Shown here: positions 7,722-16,284 of the stretch, piece by piece | How the letters are laid out: the number at the start of each line of letters is the position of its first letter | Numbering within the stretch: position 1 is the first letter of the stretch | Assembly: GCA_023425025.1 (NCBI GenBank) | Contig: JAFADG010000035.1 | Location: 124,001-188,000, forward strand | Reading direction: 5' to 3' | Length of the DNA stretch: 64,000 bases | From: Bacillota bacterium | GTDB taxonomy: Bacteria; Bacillota; Clostridia; Christensenellales; Aristaeellaceae | Position numbers and translations under genes: made by a program | Notes under the pieces: model-generated | Told to the model about the DNA's origin: nothing | Databases searched by the model: none | What the model saw: only the letters and a program-made list of their open reading frames with translations

Positions 7722-8582
7722 TCAGGGTCCGAACAAGGATACTTCCGGGTCCCCGTCCTCGCCATATTCATCCAGGATGACGGCGGAAGGCGGAACCTGC
7801 TCCTGCACGATGGCCTGCTCCTGCACGAGTGCCTGACTCTGCACGATGGCCTGGTCCGCGCTGCCGCCGGCACTTTCATAGGCTGCCAGCGCCTGCTGCC
7901 ATTCCACCGTGAACTCTTCCAGCGTAAGGCCCCTTAGCGTCATGTATTTGGCGGCTTCGACCCCTACGTAACGCAGGTGCCAAGGCTCATAAATGATCTT
8001 GGTGATGTCTTCCTTGCCCTCGGGGTAGCGGATGACAAAGCCGTAATCCGGGCAGTGCTCCGCCATCCATTGGGCTTCCTTCGTCTTGGCGAATTCGGCA
8101 TTGAACCTTTTACCGATCCAGGCCTTGCTGATCACATCGATGCCAAGGCCGGTTTGATGGTCGCTGGCGCCGGGATAGGCCACCACGCCGTCATCCTTGC
8201 CGCCATTTTGCTGCAGGCGGTTGTTGTACATGGTATTTTGGGTCCGGTAGCTGCGGTAGCCGCTGTGGGCATACAGCGTGATCCCGTCATTCAGCGCGTC
8301 GGCAAACATCGCATCCAGCGCGTCGGAAACAAGCCTGCTCATTTCTATGGATGTGCTGGAGGTTTTTTTGACCTTGATCTTGACCAGTTCCTCGGGAATA
8401 TAATCGGATGGCAGAAGGCTATCCCGATTCACCAGGCGGATATATTCCTTTGACAATTCCGCAAGGGAAACCGGATACGTCCACGCGGCCGTGCCCCCCT
8501 GGTCAAGCTCCTGGGCATAGGCGCAGCCCCCCACAAAAAGCAAGACCAGACAAAGCACCGCCATCAGTCCTCTTTTTCCCAC
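7722..8582 (-). CDS. M15B-family D-alanyl-D-alanine carboxypeptidase (VanY-like), lipoprotein or secreted
   Basis: The 286-residue protein trims the terminal D-Ala of peptidoglycan stems or precursors outside the membrane. Zinc-peptidase motifs are complete: SGYRSYRTQ, the SDHQTGLGIDV metal motif with His and Asp ligands, and EPWHLRYVG with the catalytic Glu and third ligand His. The N-terminus KRGLMAVLCLVLLFVGGC looks like a lipoprotein signal (lipobox FVGGC). The GTG at 8582 is used; an ATG six codons in (MAVLCL) is the alternative. The C-terminal 40 residues hold a Gln/Val-rich repeat (QSQALVQEQAIVQEQ) not part of the fold. It lies 22 nt after its paralog at 8605-9276, forming a tandem pair. 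Confidence 0.9.
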   Translation of the reverse strand: MGKRGLMAVLCLVLLFVGGCAYAQELDQGGTAAWTYPVSLAELSKEYIRLVNRDSLLPSDYIPEELVKIKVKKTSSTSIEMSRLVSDALDAMFADALNDGITLYAHSGYRSYRTQNTMYNNRLQQNGGKDDGVVAYPGASDHQTGLGIDVISKAWIGKRFNAEFAKTKEAQWMAEHCPDYGFVIRYPEGKEDITKIIYEPWHLRYVGVEAAKYMTLRGLTLEEFTVEWQQALAAYESAGGSADQAIVQSQALVQEQAIVQEQVPPSAVILDEYGEDGDPEVSLFGP

Positions 8583-8604
8583 CGGCTTGCACGCTCCTTT
8601 TCCG

Positions 8605-9276
8605 TTACGGTTCCAATATATCCAACAGGGCTTTCACCTGCAGAGACTGTATATAGTCTTCCATGGGTATCTTTTGTTCATACATGGCGGTGGCATGCGT
8701 GACGCCCACATACCGTACATGCCAGGGCTCATAGTTGTAGCCCGTCGTCTCTTCCCAGCCCTCCTGGTAACGGATGATAAAGCCAAAGCGGTAGGCATTT
8801 TCGCAAATCCATTTGCCGGCCTTTGTTTTGCCAAAGGAGCCGTTCAGGCCGGAGGCGGTTCCCTTGGCGCCCAAATCCATCGCCAACCCCAATTGGTGTT
8901 CGCTGGCGCCGGGGGGCGCTACGTATTCCTCCGCCTTTTTGACGCTGCCGGTGGCTTTTATTTTGTTGTTGTGCAAAAGATTCTGCTTGCTGTAGCTGCG
9001 GTAGCCGGAAACGGTCAGCAGCGTGATCTTGGCTTCCTTCTTGGCGGCCGCGAACATTTCCTCCAGCGCCCTTGCGGCATCCTCCCGCATGAGCCGGCTC
9101 TGGCCGGTTACATCCACTTCCACCGTGCGCGGCACATATTCCTGCGCGATCAGATTTTGGCGGTTGACCAAAAAAATGGAGCCGTCCACATCCATTTGGG
9201 GAAGTCCCTTGTCCATGGCGCCTTCCATCAAGGTCGCGCTAAGGGCGGCCGCCGCAATGAGCTGCCGGATCAGCAA
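8605..9276 (-). CDS. M15B-family D-alanyl-D-alanine carboxypeptidase, second paralog
   Basis: The 223-residue protein starts with TTG at 9276 after an AGAGGTGG site. A short hydrophobic N-terminus (LIRQLIAAAALSATL) may serve as a signal or anchor. The catalytic set mirrors its neighbour: VSGYRSYSKQ, SEHQLGLAMDLG and EPWHVRYVG. Sequence identity to the 7722-8582 protein is clear but moderate, and it lacks that protein's Gln-rich tail, which points to an old tandem duplication with divergence. The two genes are 22 nt apart and likely co-transcribed, acting on peptidoglycan stem peptides outside the cell. Confidence 0.9.
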   Translation of the reverse strand: MLIRQLIAAAALSATLMEGAMDKGLPQMDVDGSIFLVNRQNLIAQEYVPRTVEVDVTGQSRLMREDAARALEEMFAAAKKEAKITLLTVSGYRSYSKQNLLHNNKIKATGSVKKAEEYVAPPGASEHQLGLAMDLGAKGTASGLNGSFGKTKAGKWICENAYRFGFIIRYQEGWEETTGYNYEPWHVRYVGVTHATAMYEQKIPMEDYIQSLQVKALLDILEP

Positions 9277-9339
9277 GGCCTGCCACCTCTTTCATCAATG
9301 CTTATCTTTACTATTCGACGATAAAGGCTGCCAAATCCT

Positions 9340-11115
9340 TCACTGTTTCCTGACAAAAATTTCGTTTCCGTATTTTGCGGCCAGGCGGTTGACGGCGCTT
9401 TCCTCCAAAAGGGCGGTCAGCTGCGTGCCCTCCGCCAGATGCTCCTCGCTGACGATCTGCCCCAGGGAGCGGACATCATTGACGGCGCCGTATTTGGAAA
9501 ACGGCACAAGCAGTGTGGCCTCCCGCCGGCGCGCGCCAAGCAGCGCGGCGATCTTATCCAGGAGACTGTCCAAGCCCGTGCCTTGCGTGGCGGAAACGTG
9601 CACCGCGCCGGGCAGGAAAGGAATTTCGTCCGCCGCGTCGCACTTGTTCAGGACCTCGATCCTCTCCTGCTCCACGGCCCCCAGGCGCTCCAGCACCTCC
9701 AGCACCACCTGGTGCTGCTTTAAACAGTCGGGGGAGGAAGCGTCGGAAACGATAAGCAAAACATCGGCCAAAACCGCTTCCTCCAGCGTTGAGTGAAAAG
9801 CCTCCACCAAGTCGTGGGGCAGCTTGCGGATAAAACCGACCGTGTCCACCAGCAGAAACTCGCTGCCGTTTGGCAGCTTCACGTTCCTGGATACGGCGTC
9901 CAGCGTGGCAAACAGCTGGTCCTTGACGTATACCTCCGCCCCGCTCAAAATATTGAGCAGGGTGGATTTGCCCGCGTTGGTATAGCCCACCAGCGCCACC
10001 ACAGGCACCTGACTGCGCTCCCGAAGGCGCCGGCGAAGGCCCCGCTGCTTTTCCATTTCAGAAAGCTCCCGCTTGACGTCGGTGATCCGCTCCCGAATGC
10101 GGCGGCGGCTGATTTCCAGCTTGCTTTCACCAGGCCCACGGGTGCCGATGCCGCCGGCCAGGCGGGACAGCACCAAGCCTTGCCCGATGAGCCTGGTGGA
10201 GCGGTAATTGAGCTGCGCCAGCTCCACCTGCAGCTTGCCCTCCCGGGAGGTGGCCCGCTGGGCGAAGATATCCAGGATCAGCATGGTGCGGTCGATGACC
10301 TTGACCCGAAGGACCTCCTCCAGGTTCCTTACCTGCATGCCGGTCAGCTCTTCATCAAAAATAGCGATGTCGATATGCTGGGCCTGGCAGTCCAGCGAAA
10401 GTTCATCCGCCTTGCCGCGGCCGATGAAGGTGGCCCCGTCGGGCCTTGCCCGCTTTTGCAAAACGGTGTCCATGACCTGCGCGCCGGCGGTTTCCGCAAG
10501 GCGCTTGAGCTCCTCCAGCGATTCCTCGCTTTCCGTGCCCACCAGGATCGCCCGCTCGGGCCCGGTTTGCAGCTTAAGATCCTGGCCCCTTGTCACCAGC
10601 TCGTCGGAGGCTTCAATTTCCTGCATCCAGGCTTCCTGGGGAATTTTTTGATAGGGCAAGGGCCCGAACAGCCGCAGCGCGGGCTGGCCGTCCTCCATTT
10701 CGCCAAGGAAACCCACGCCCACTTCCGGGGAACGGTTTATGGGCAGGCCCACGGCGGCCATAGCGTCAAAGCGCATGGTGCGCAGGGCGCTGATGTCCAC
10801 ATCCGACAGCTCCCCGCTGCCGCCGGGATGGGTGTGGATGCAGCGGACCATGGAAAGCCGCTGGGCATTGCGCCGCAGACGGTACTCCGTCAGCGGCACG
10901 GTGTCGATGCCGCCCACGATCACATCCACCACCTCGCCGTCCCTTGTGATGTACACGGCGATTTCCCGGTTGATGGCAAGAGAATGCTCCTTCAATATTT
11001 CGACCATGCCGGCGGGAACAAACTCGTCCCTTTCCACCTCATAGGCGTAGAGCTTTTCCAGTTCCGCAAGCAGCGTTTTGCGCAATCCCTCGATATTGCC
11101 ATGAATCTCCGGCAT
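9340..11115 (-). CDS. hflX: GTPase HflX with N-terminal JAMM-like extension
   Basis: HflX binds the 50S ribosomal subunit and splits stalled or heat-damaged ribosomes. The protein has 591 residues against about 420 for typical bacterial HflX. Residues 185-370 form the HflX N-terminal domain (ATFIGRGKADELS, GGIGTRGPGESKLE), and the G domain shows Walker A GYTNAGKS at 377-384 and DTVG at 424-427. The first 180 residues are extra and contain CIHTHPGGSGELSDVD, in which His94, His96, Ser104 and Asp107 follow the JAMM/MPN+ spacing H-x-H-x7-S-x2-D, with Glu51 as a candidate upstream acid. The ATG at 11115 follows AAGGAGGAACGT. It precedes the two carboxypeptidase genes on the same strand. Confidence 0.93.
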   Translation of the reverse strand: MPEIHGNIEGLRKTLLAELEKLYAYEVERDEFVPAGMVEILKEHSLAINREIAVYITRDGEVVDVIVGGIDTVPLTEYRLRRNAQRLSMVRCIHTHPGGSGELSDVDISALRTMRFDAMAAVGLPINRSPEVGVGFLGEMEDGQPALRLFGPLPYQKIPQEAWMQEIEASDELVTRGQDLKLQTGPERAILVGTESEESLEELKRLAETAGAQVMDTVLQKRARPDGATFIGRGKADELSLDCQAQHIDIAIFDEELTGMQVRNLEEVLRVKVIDRTMLILDIFAQRATSREGKLQVELAQLNYRSTRLIGQGLVLSRLAGGIGTRGPGESKLEISRRRIRERITDVKRELSEMEKQRGLRRRLRERSQVPVVALVGYTNAGKSTLLNILSGAEVYVKDQLFATLDAVSRNVKLPNGSEFLLVDTVGFIRKLPHDLVEAFHSTLEEAVLADVLLIVSDASSPDCLKQHQVVLEVLERLGAVEQERIEVLNKCDAADEIPFLPGAVHVSATQGTGLDSLLDKIAALLGARRREATLLVPFSKYGAVNDVRSLGQIVSEEHLAEGTQLTALLEESAVNRLAAKYGNEIFVRKQ

Positions 11116-11171
11116 ACGTTCCTCCTTGATGACATGGGGAAGCCGGGGATACGCCCTGCGCCCCCGGCTTG

Positions 11172-11552
11172 TTATTGTGCGCTTAGATGCTTCTTTTGAT
11201 AATCCTCAATGGCGGCGTGTATGGCCTCCTCCGCCAGCAGCGAACAGTGGACCTTGACCGGGGGAAGCCCGTCCAGCGCTTCCATCACGGCCTTGTTGGT
11301 AAGCGTCAAGGCTTCCTCAATGGTCTTGCCCTTCACCATCTCGGTGGCCATGCTGCTGGTGGCGATGGCGGCCCCGCAGCCGAAGGTTTTGAACCTCACA
11401 TCGGTGATCACGCCGTCCTCCACCTGAATGTCCATCTTCATGATATCGCCGCATTTGGCGTTGCCCACCGTGCCGGTGCCGCTGGGGTTTTCCAGCTCGC
11501 CCACGTTTCTTGGACTTTGAAAATGATCCCAAACTTTTTCGCTATATTGCAT
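11172..11552 (-). CDS. iscU: Iron-sulfur cluster scaffold protein IscU/NifU-like
   Basis: The 126-residue protein is the assembly platform on which Fe-S clusters are built from cysteine-derived sulfur. The three ligand cysteines are in place: Cys34 in NAKCGD, with the conserved Asp36, Cys59 in FGCGAAIA and Cys103 in VHCSLL. No SufU-type insertion or zinc signature is seen between Cys59 and Cys103, so it is closer to the IscU/NifU N-terminal type. It starts with ATG at 11552, 14 nt after the cysteine desulfurase gene, with AAGGAGGGA ahead of it, and is the last gene of the isc operon. Confidence 0.93.
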   Translation of the reverse strand: MQYSEKVWDHFQSPRNVGELENPSGTGTVGNAKCGDIMKMDIQVEDGVITDVRFKTFGCGAAIATSSMATEMVKGKTIEEALTLTNKAVMEALDGLPPVKVHCSLLAEEAIHAAIEDYQKKHLSAQ

Positions 11553-11566
11553 AGGGACTTCCCTCC

Positions 11567-12736
11567 TTATTTCGCTTGGGCCGCGAAAAGCGGCGACATA
11601 GACCGAAGATTTTCCACGATCCCGGGCAGTACCGTGAGTACTTCGTCCACTTCCGCATCCGTGCTATCCTGGCCAAGGGACAGCCGCAGGCTGCCGTGGG
11701 CGATCTCATGGGGGAGGCCGATGGCCAGCAGCACGTGGGACGGGTCCAGCGAACCGCTGGTGCAGGCCGAGCCGCTGGAGGCGGCGATGCCGGCAAGGTC
11801 CAGGCGCAATAGCAGCGCCTCGCCCTCGATGTAGCGCACCGACACGTTCACGTTGCCGGGGAGCCTATGTGCCCTGGGCCCGTTTACACGCACATCAGGA
11901 ATGCTGCCCAAAATGCCGTCCATGAGCCTGTCCCGCAGGGCAGAGAGCCTGGCTGCTTTTTCGTCCAGGTGCTCGGTAGCCAGGGTGATGGCCGTGCCAA
12001 GGCCGATGATGCCGGCCAGGTTTTCGGTGCCGGCCCGAAGCCCCCGCTCCTGTGCGCCGCCCTGTAAAAGCGTATCCAGCCGCGTTCCCTTGCGGATGTA
12101 CAGCGCGCCCACGCCCTTGGGGCCGTGGAACTTGTGGGCGGACAGGGACAGCATATCCACCTGCCAGACGTTCACATCGACGGGCACTGCGCCTACCGCC
12201 TGCACGGCGTCGGTGTGGAAAAAAACACCCTTTGCCTTGGCGATTTTGCCAATTTCAGCGATGGGTTCAATGGTGCCGATCTCGTTGTTGGCGGCCATGA
12301 TGGTAATCAAAATCGTCTTGTCGGTGATGGCCTTTTCCACAGCCGCGGGGGAGACGAAGCCGTCGCCGTCCACCGGCAGATAGGTAACCTCAAAGCCCTG
12401 TTTTTCCAGCCATTGGCAAGTGTGCAGCACGGCGTGGTGCTCGATGGCGCTGGTGATGATATGGTTACCTTTCGCGCGGCGGGCAAAGGCCGCGCCCTTG
12501 ATGGCCCAGTTGTCGCCCTCCGAGCCGCCGGCGGTAAAGTAAATCTCTTCAGGCCTGGCGCCGATGGCCGCCGCCACTTGCCTGCGGGCGCCCGCGATGG
12601 CCTTGAACGCGTCCCGGCCCGTTTGGTGGATGCTGCTGGCGTTGCCGTACACCTGTGTAAAATAAGGCAGCATGGCGTCAAGCACTGCCGGGCTGACGGG
12701 CGTGGTGGCGGCGTTATCCATATAAATGCGGTTCAT
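11567..12736 (-). CDS. iscS: Cysteine desulfurase IscS/NifS type
   Basis: This PLP enzyme converts cysteine to alanine and supplies persulfide sulfur to IscU. It has 389 residues. The PLP lysine is Lys202 in SLSAHKFHGPKGVG, the cofactor-stacking His is in SAIEHHAVL (residues 97-105), and the catalytic Cys325 sits in the flexible loop ASSGSACTSGSLDPSHVL, the group I (NifS/IscS) signature rather than SufS. The ATG at 12736 follows GGAAGAAGC-type pairing. It lies between the IscR-like regulator and IscU on the same strand, with small gaps, so the three form one operon. Confidence 0.95.
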   Translation of the reverse strand: MNRIYMDNAATTPVSPAVLDAMLPYFTQVYGNASSIHQTGRDAFKAIAGARRQVAAAIGARPEEIYFTAGGSEGDNWAIKGAAFARRAKGNHIITSAIEHHAVLHTCQWLEKQGFEVTYLPVDGDGFVSPAAVEKAITDKTILITIMAANNEIGTIEPIAEIGKIAKAKGVFFHTDAVQAVGAVPVDVNVWQVDMLSLSAHKFHGPKGVGALYIRKGTRLDTLLQGGAQERGLRAGTENLAGIIGLGTAITLATEHLDEKAARLSALRDRLMDGILGSIPDVRVNGPRAHRLPGNVNVSVRYIEGEALLLRLDLAGIAASSGSACTSGSLDPSHVLLAIGLPHEIAHGSLRLSLGQDSTDAEVDEVLTVLPGIVENLRSMSPLFAAQAK

Positions 12737-12760
12737 AGCGCTTCTTCCTTCCGAGCTAAA

Positions 12761-13165
12761 TTAGGTTTCCTTGGTAAGCATATCCTGCAGTGTGATGCTT
12801 TGCAAAAGGCCGTTGATCTGGTCCGTCAGCCGGCTCCAGACCATTCGGGTAGGGCAGCTGCAGCTTTTTTGACAACTTTCGCCGTCATGCAGGCATTCGG
12901 ACAGGGAGACGGGGCCTTCAGTGGCGTCGATGATGTCGCCCACCGTGATTTCCACAGGGTTCCTGGCCAGCTGATACCCGCCCTGGACGCCCCGGACGGT
13001 GGAAACCAGCCCGGCCCGGCGAAGGTTGCCCAGCAGCTGCTCCAGGTACTGTTCGGGCACCCCTGTTTCCGCAATGGCCTTCAATGGCTGGGGACCGTTG
13101 CCGTTTTGCGTCGCCAGGTAAAACATGGCATATAACCCGTATTTCCCACGGGTGGAAAGCTTCAT
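12761..13165 (-). CDS. iscR: Rrf2-family Fe-S regulator, IscR-like
   Basis: The 134-residue protein has an N-terminal winged helix starting MKLSTRGKYGLYAMFYLA, the classical Rrf2 signature, the recognition region PEQYLEQLLGNLRRAGLV and the wing VRGVQGGYQLAR. The cluster-binding loop ECLHDGESCQKSCSCP holds four cysteines, enough for the three ligands used by IscR. It probably senses Fe-S status and represses its own operon with iscS and iscU. The ATG at 13165 follows GGAGG by 8 nt; the longer frame upstream has no similarity to the family. Confidence 0.9.
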   Translation of the reverse strand: MKLSTRGKYGLYAMFYLATQNGNGPQPLKAIAETGVPEQYLEQLLGNLRRAGLVSTVRGVQGGYQLARNPVEITVGDIIDATEGPVSLSECLHDGESCQKSCSCPTRMVWSRLTDQINGLLQSITLQDMLTKET

Positions 13166-13239
13166 CCGCCAGCCTCCTTTCCGCCTTTGCGGCATTATAC
13201 TGCCCGAAACTTGATAGGCATAGCCGCTGCCGGCACAAT

Positions 13240-13258
13240 CCCTACTAATTTTATCGGG
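13240..13258 (-). promoter_or_regulatory. Candidate Rrf2/IscR operator at the isc promoter
   Basis: On the minus strand CCCGATAAAATTAGTAGGG is an imperfect palindrome with an AT-rich centre, placed just after the -10 of the isc promoter. Position and shape fit autoregulation by the IscR-like protein. This is inference from position, as no binding data are available. Confidence 0.45.
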
Positions 13259-13269
13259 TTTTCGATGGT

Positions 13270-13298
13270 ATGTTATCACTGGAATAAACGCTTGTCAA
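13270..13298 (-). promoter_or_regulatory. Housekeeping promoter of the iscR-iscS-iscU operon
   Basis: TTGACA (13293-13298), a 17-nt spacer and TAACAT (13270-13275), about 105 nt before the iscR-like start. This is a near-consensus sigma-A promoter. Confidence 0.8.
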
Positions 13299-13356
13299 GG
13301 GCCGGAATCACATTTTTTGACGCAACCTGCTTCAAAGCGCAATGACAGGAAGAGGT

Positions 13357-16113
13357 TTATTGATTTGCATTGAGAAATGCCCCAAAATATTGCTGTATCT
13401 GTTCCTGCGTCAAGTCAAACGCATCGGCAAGGTACGTAACCATTTTCACCGGCCGCTCCCTGACATTCTTCCTAAGCAGCCCCACGGAATTCTGCCACTT
13501 GGAAAGGCTTGTATCCGGCCAGCGCTTCACATGATCCTGCATCAGCGGCCCAATGATTCCGGCCCAATCGTCCACCTTTTTTTCCAAGCCGGCGGCGATG
13601 CATTTGTCATGCAGTATCTCCCCAAAGCGCGTCAAAAACAAATCGCGCATTTCGGGCACCTGCAAAAGCGCCGAAATGGGCTCATGATAGAACCTGTCCA
13701 TTTTTGCGGAAGGTTTGGTAAGGTACAGGTTGAGGGGCGTTTTGAACAGACCGTTCATGCTGCCATCCAGGTCGAACAGCGCAACCTTCCATTTGCCGCC
13801 GGGAACCTTGTAGTAGCGCACATTGTGCATATCGGTATTGCCGGCGATGATTTCCAGTATGGCATGGTCAAACCAGCTCATCACATCCAGCCTGTCCGTG
13901 ACATACTTCAGGTTATCCGGGTCGTTCAAGTTTTTGTTTTTGCAAAAATAGATCAGGGGGCTTATTTCATCGCGGCTGCCGTGAACAATGGACCCCCGGC
14001 TCCGCAGTATGGTGATGTTGTCGATGGTCTTTTCATCGGTGACGCCCTCCCACTGGGCAATGGAATCCTGATTGATTTTTTCCCGGAGATTGTAATGCCC
14101 ATAATATTGGCCGTTGAGATAGACCACCACCGGCACCGCGTCCTGGTACAGAACATTCAGGCCTTCCGCCAGGGAGGTCAGCAGCTCATCCTTAAAGCGG
14201 GTACCCCTGGATTCCGTGCCCCCGGAGCGCAGCGTCAGGGCGTTATAGGAATCGTACGTACGGTGGGGGAAAGGGTTAAAATCAAATTTGTCTTTCCCCA
14301 GCGCGCCCCTGGCGAAGAGGGACATCGATTTTTGCGGGCGGGTGAGCCCCATCGCACCGCTGGTACGGAAGGAACCCAGCTGGTTGATAAGCATGCGGCC
14401 CTGATCAAAATACTGCACGTGCATGGGGTATTCCCATTCCTGATAATAGTTGGCAGGTTCGCCTGATCCTTTCACCAGCAGCCCCATACCGTAATCGGTC
14501 AAATACTTTTCGTCGGTGATCAGGGAAACCACGGGAACATTCACGCTCACGCCGTACAGATAGCTGGCCGAGGAAACGGGGGAAGAGAGCATCCCGTCCG
14601 AAAAGGCCCTTGCGCGGACCACAGTATTGCCGCTGACCGCAATGGGCGCCGTATAGGCCGGCGAATCCTCCGTTGGCGTGGAGCCGTCCAGGGTGTAGCG
14701 GACTACCATACTGTCGGACGCGGTCAGCGTTACGGCCACCGGCTTGTCATATAAGCCGCCCGCAGGCTCGATTGTTACGTCTCCGGCCCGCTTTGCAAAG
14801 CCTTCCGCGGGATTTTTTGCCCGGGGCGTCTGCTCTGCAAAAAAAGAAAACGCTCCCTGAAAGGGGGCGCGTCCGTAACTGATGTTGCCATATTGCCTTC
14901 CCAGGGAGATATGATCTACCATGCCCTGGCTGTTATACAGCAGCACCGCGCCGTTTATCTTTTCCAGCTTGAAGGGCGCATAGTAGGTATTGGGCTTGCT
15001 GCCTTTTATCTCCCTGGCGGCCATGAACACCACCGCGTAGGCCCCGGGCGAAAGGGCCGCTCCTTTGGGAAACGCAAAGCTTTGTGTAAGGGCCGCGTCG
15101 CTGGAAAGAAAAAAATCCGACAAGGCAATTCTTTTCTTTGTTCCGTTGTACAGCTCCACATAGTCATAGGCGTTTCCGCTTTCATCGAACGTACCGTTGG
15201 ACGCGACTACTTCGTTGATATACAGCCCGGACGGATTCTGCTCATACACCGACTGTTCATAGGCCTCCTTGCCGGTAATTTTGTTCGCTTCATTAGGCGT
15301 AGGCGTCCATGTTTTGTGATAAGCCCCGTCAAAGTATGCCAGTGCCACATCGTTTTCCTGCTCGCCGAAGGTGATAAAATCAACCGTCTTGTTGTCAGGG
15401 TCGGTCAGCAGCACGCATTCGCCGTCACTGCTCAGGCCAAACCCCATTTCCTCCTCCGTCAGGTATACGGTCAGATATCCGCCGGCAGGCAGGATGACAT
15501 CTTTAAAGTGCCACTTGTCGGGCTTGTTGGGATTGTCGGAAAGGCCGTAATCCTTCAAATAAATATCGCTTGAACCGGCGTTGTGCAGCTCAACAAAGTC
15601 GGGCGTACCGCCGTTTTCCAAAAGCAACGTATTGTCCGCCAGAATTTCGCTGATGTACAGGTCTCCCTTTGGGCAGTCGTTACCTTCCAGCACCTTGCCG
15701 CCCGAATACCGCTGGTTATATGTCATTGCAGGAACAGTCACTTTTTCAACAAGCGCAGCGTGCGCATCATGCAGGTAAACGGTGACGCCCTCCGCCGAAA
15801 GCTTGAAAGGCGCGCCTTCCTTTTCGCCTGTGCAATAGATCAGCAGATCTTCGCCCGGTTCAAGTACTTTTCCGGTCAATGTATAGGTATTCTTGCCATC
15901 CTCTTTGGACAGCGCATACCCGGTCAAATCCACTGCCTCGGCCCCGGTATTGGTCAATATCACATAATCATACGCCTTTCCGCTATCATCAAGGTGAAGG
16001 GAAAGGTTTTGGGATACCACTTCCTTTATGCTGATTTGCGCAAAGGCCGGAAAGCAAACACACATCATAAGGAAAATCCATGCAGCCAGACAATACTTTT
16101 TCATTCGTCGCAA
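13357..16113 (-). CDS. Secreted CotH-family protein with lamin-tail and chitobiase-like domains
   Basis: The protein has 918 residues. A signal peptide (MKKYCLAAWIFLMMCVCFPAFA) is followed by three lamin-tail-like beta domains at about residues 25-130, 150-260 and 295-425 (for example YISEILADN, DFVELHNAG, DYVELYNGT). A chitobiase/beta-hexosaminidase C-terminal-like domain follows (RYTLDGSTPTEDSPAY), then a CotH kinase-like domain at about 510-900. CotH kinase residues are visible in VVVYLNGQYYGHYNLREKI, ILEIIAGNTDMHNVRYYK and ALFDLDGSMNG. CotH proteins are protein kinases of spore coats, but this secreted architecture is also common in Clostridia outside spores. The TTG at 16113 is chosen for its AGGAAGGGA site; the ATG at 16104 is a close alternative. 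Confidence 0.88.
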   Translation of the reverse strand: MRRMKKYCLAAWIFLMMCVCFPAFAQISIKEVVSQNLSLHLDDSGKAYDYVILTNTGAEAVDLTGYALSKEDGKNTYTLTGKVLEPGEDLLIYCTGEKEGAPFKLSAEGVTVYLHDAHAALVEKVTVPAMTYNQRYSGGKVLEGNDCPKGDLYISEILADNTLLLENGGTPDFVELHNAGSSDIYLKDYGLSDNPNKPDKWHFKDVILPAGGYLTVYLTEEEMGFGLSSDGECVLLTDPDNKTVDFITFGEQENDVALAYFDGAYHKTWTPTPNEANKITGKEAYEQSVYEQNPSGLYINEVVASNGTFDESGNAYDYVELYNGTKKRIALSDFFLSSDAALTQSFAFPKGAALSPGAYAVVFMAAREIKGSKPNTYYAPFKLEKINGAVLLYNSQGMVDHISLGRQYGNISYGRAPFQGAFSFFAEQTPRAKNPAEGFAKRAGDVTIEPAGGLYDKPVAVTLTASDSMVVRYTLDGSTPTEDSPAYTAPIAVSGNTVVRARAFSDGMLSSPVSSASYLYGVSVNVPVVSLITDEKYLTDYGMGLLVKGSGEPANYYQEWEYPMHVQYFDQGRMLINQLGSFRTSGAMGLTRPQKSMSLFARGALGKDKFDFNPFPHRTYDSYNALTLRSGGTESRGTRFKDELLTSLAEGLNVLYQDAVPVVVYLNGQYYGHYNLREKINQDSIAQWEGVTDEKTIDNITILRSRGSIVHGSRDEISPLIYFCKNKNLNDPDNLKYVTDRLDVMSWFDHAILEIIAGNTDMHNVRYYKVPGGKWKVALFDLDGSMNGLFKTPLNLYLTKPSAKMDRFYHEPISALLQVPEMRDLFLTRFGEILHDKCIAAGLEKKVDDWAGIIGPLMQDHVKRWPDTSLSKWQNSVGLLRKNVRERPVKMVTYLADAFDLTQEQIQQYFGAFLNANQ

Positions 16114-16220
16114 GCGATCCCTTCCTATCATCAAACCAATACATTCCATACATCTTACATAATTCCTTTTCATAATTGTAAATTATGGGAGTATCCACGA
16201 TTTATTCATTTTTTTGTAAT

Positions 16221-16254
16221 GCAAAGGGGCCGGAAACACTTCCGGCCCCTTTGC
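16221..16254. terminator. Terminator-like hairpin downstream of the CheX-hemerythrin pair
   Basis: GCAAAGGGGCCGGAA and TTCCGGCCCCTTTGC form a perfect 15-bp stem with a 4-nt loop. On the minus strand it is followed by an A/T-rich tract rather than a clean T run. It separates the cheX-like gene (upstream) from the CotH gene. Confidence 0.6.
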
Positions 16255-16284
16255 ATTTGCATCCGGCAATACGTTCAGGCGTGC

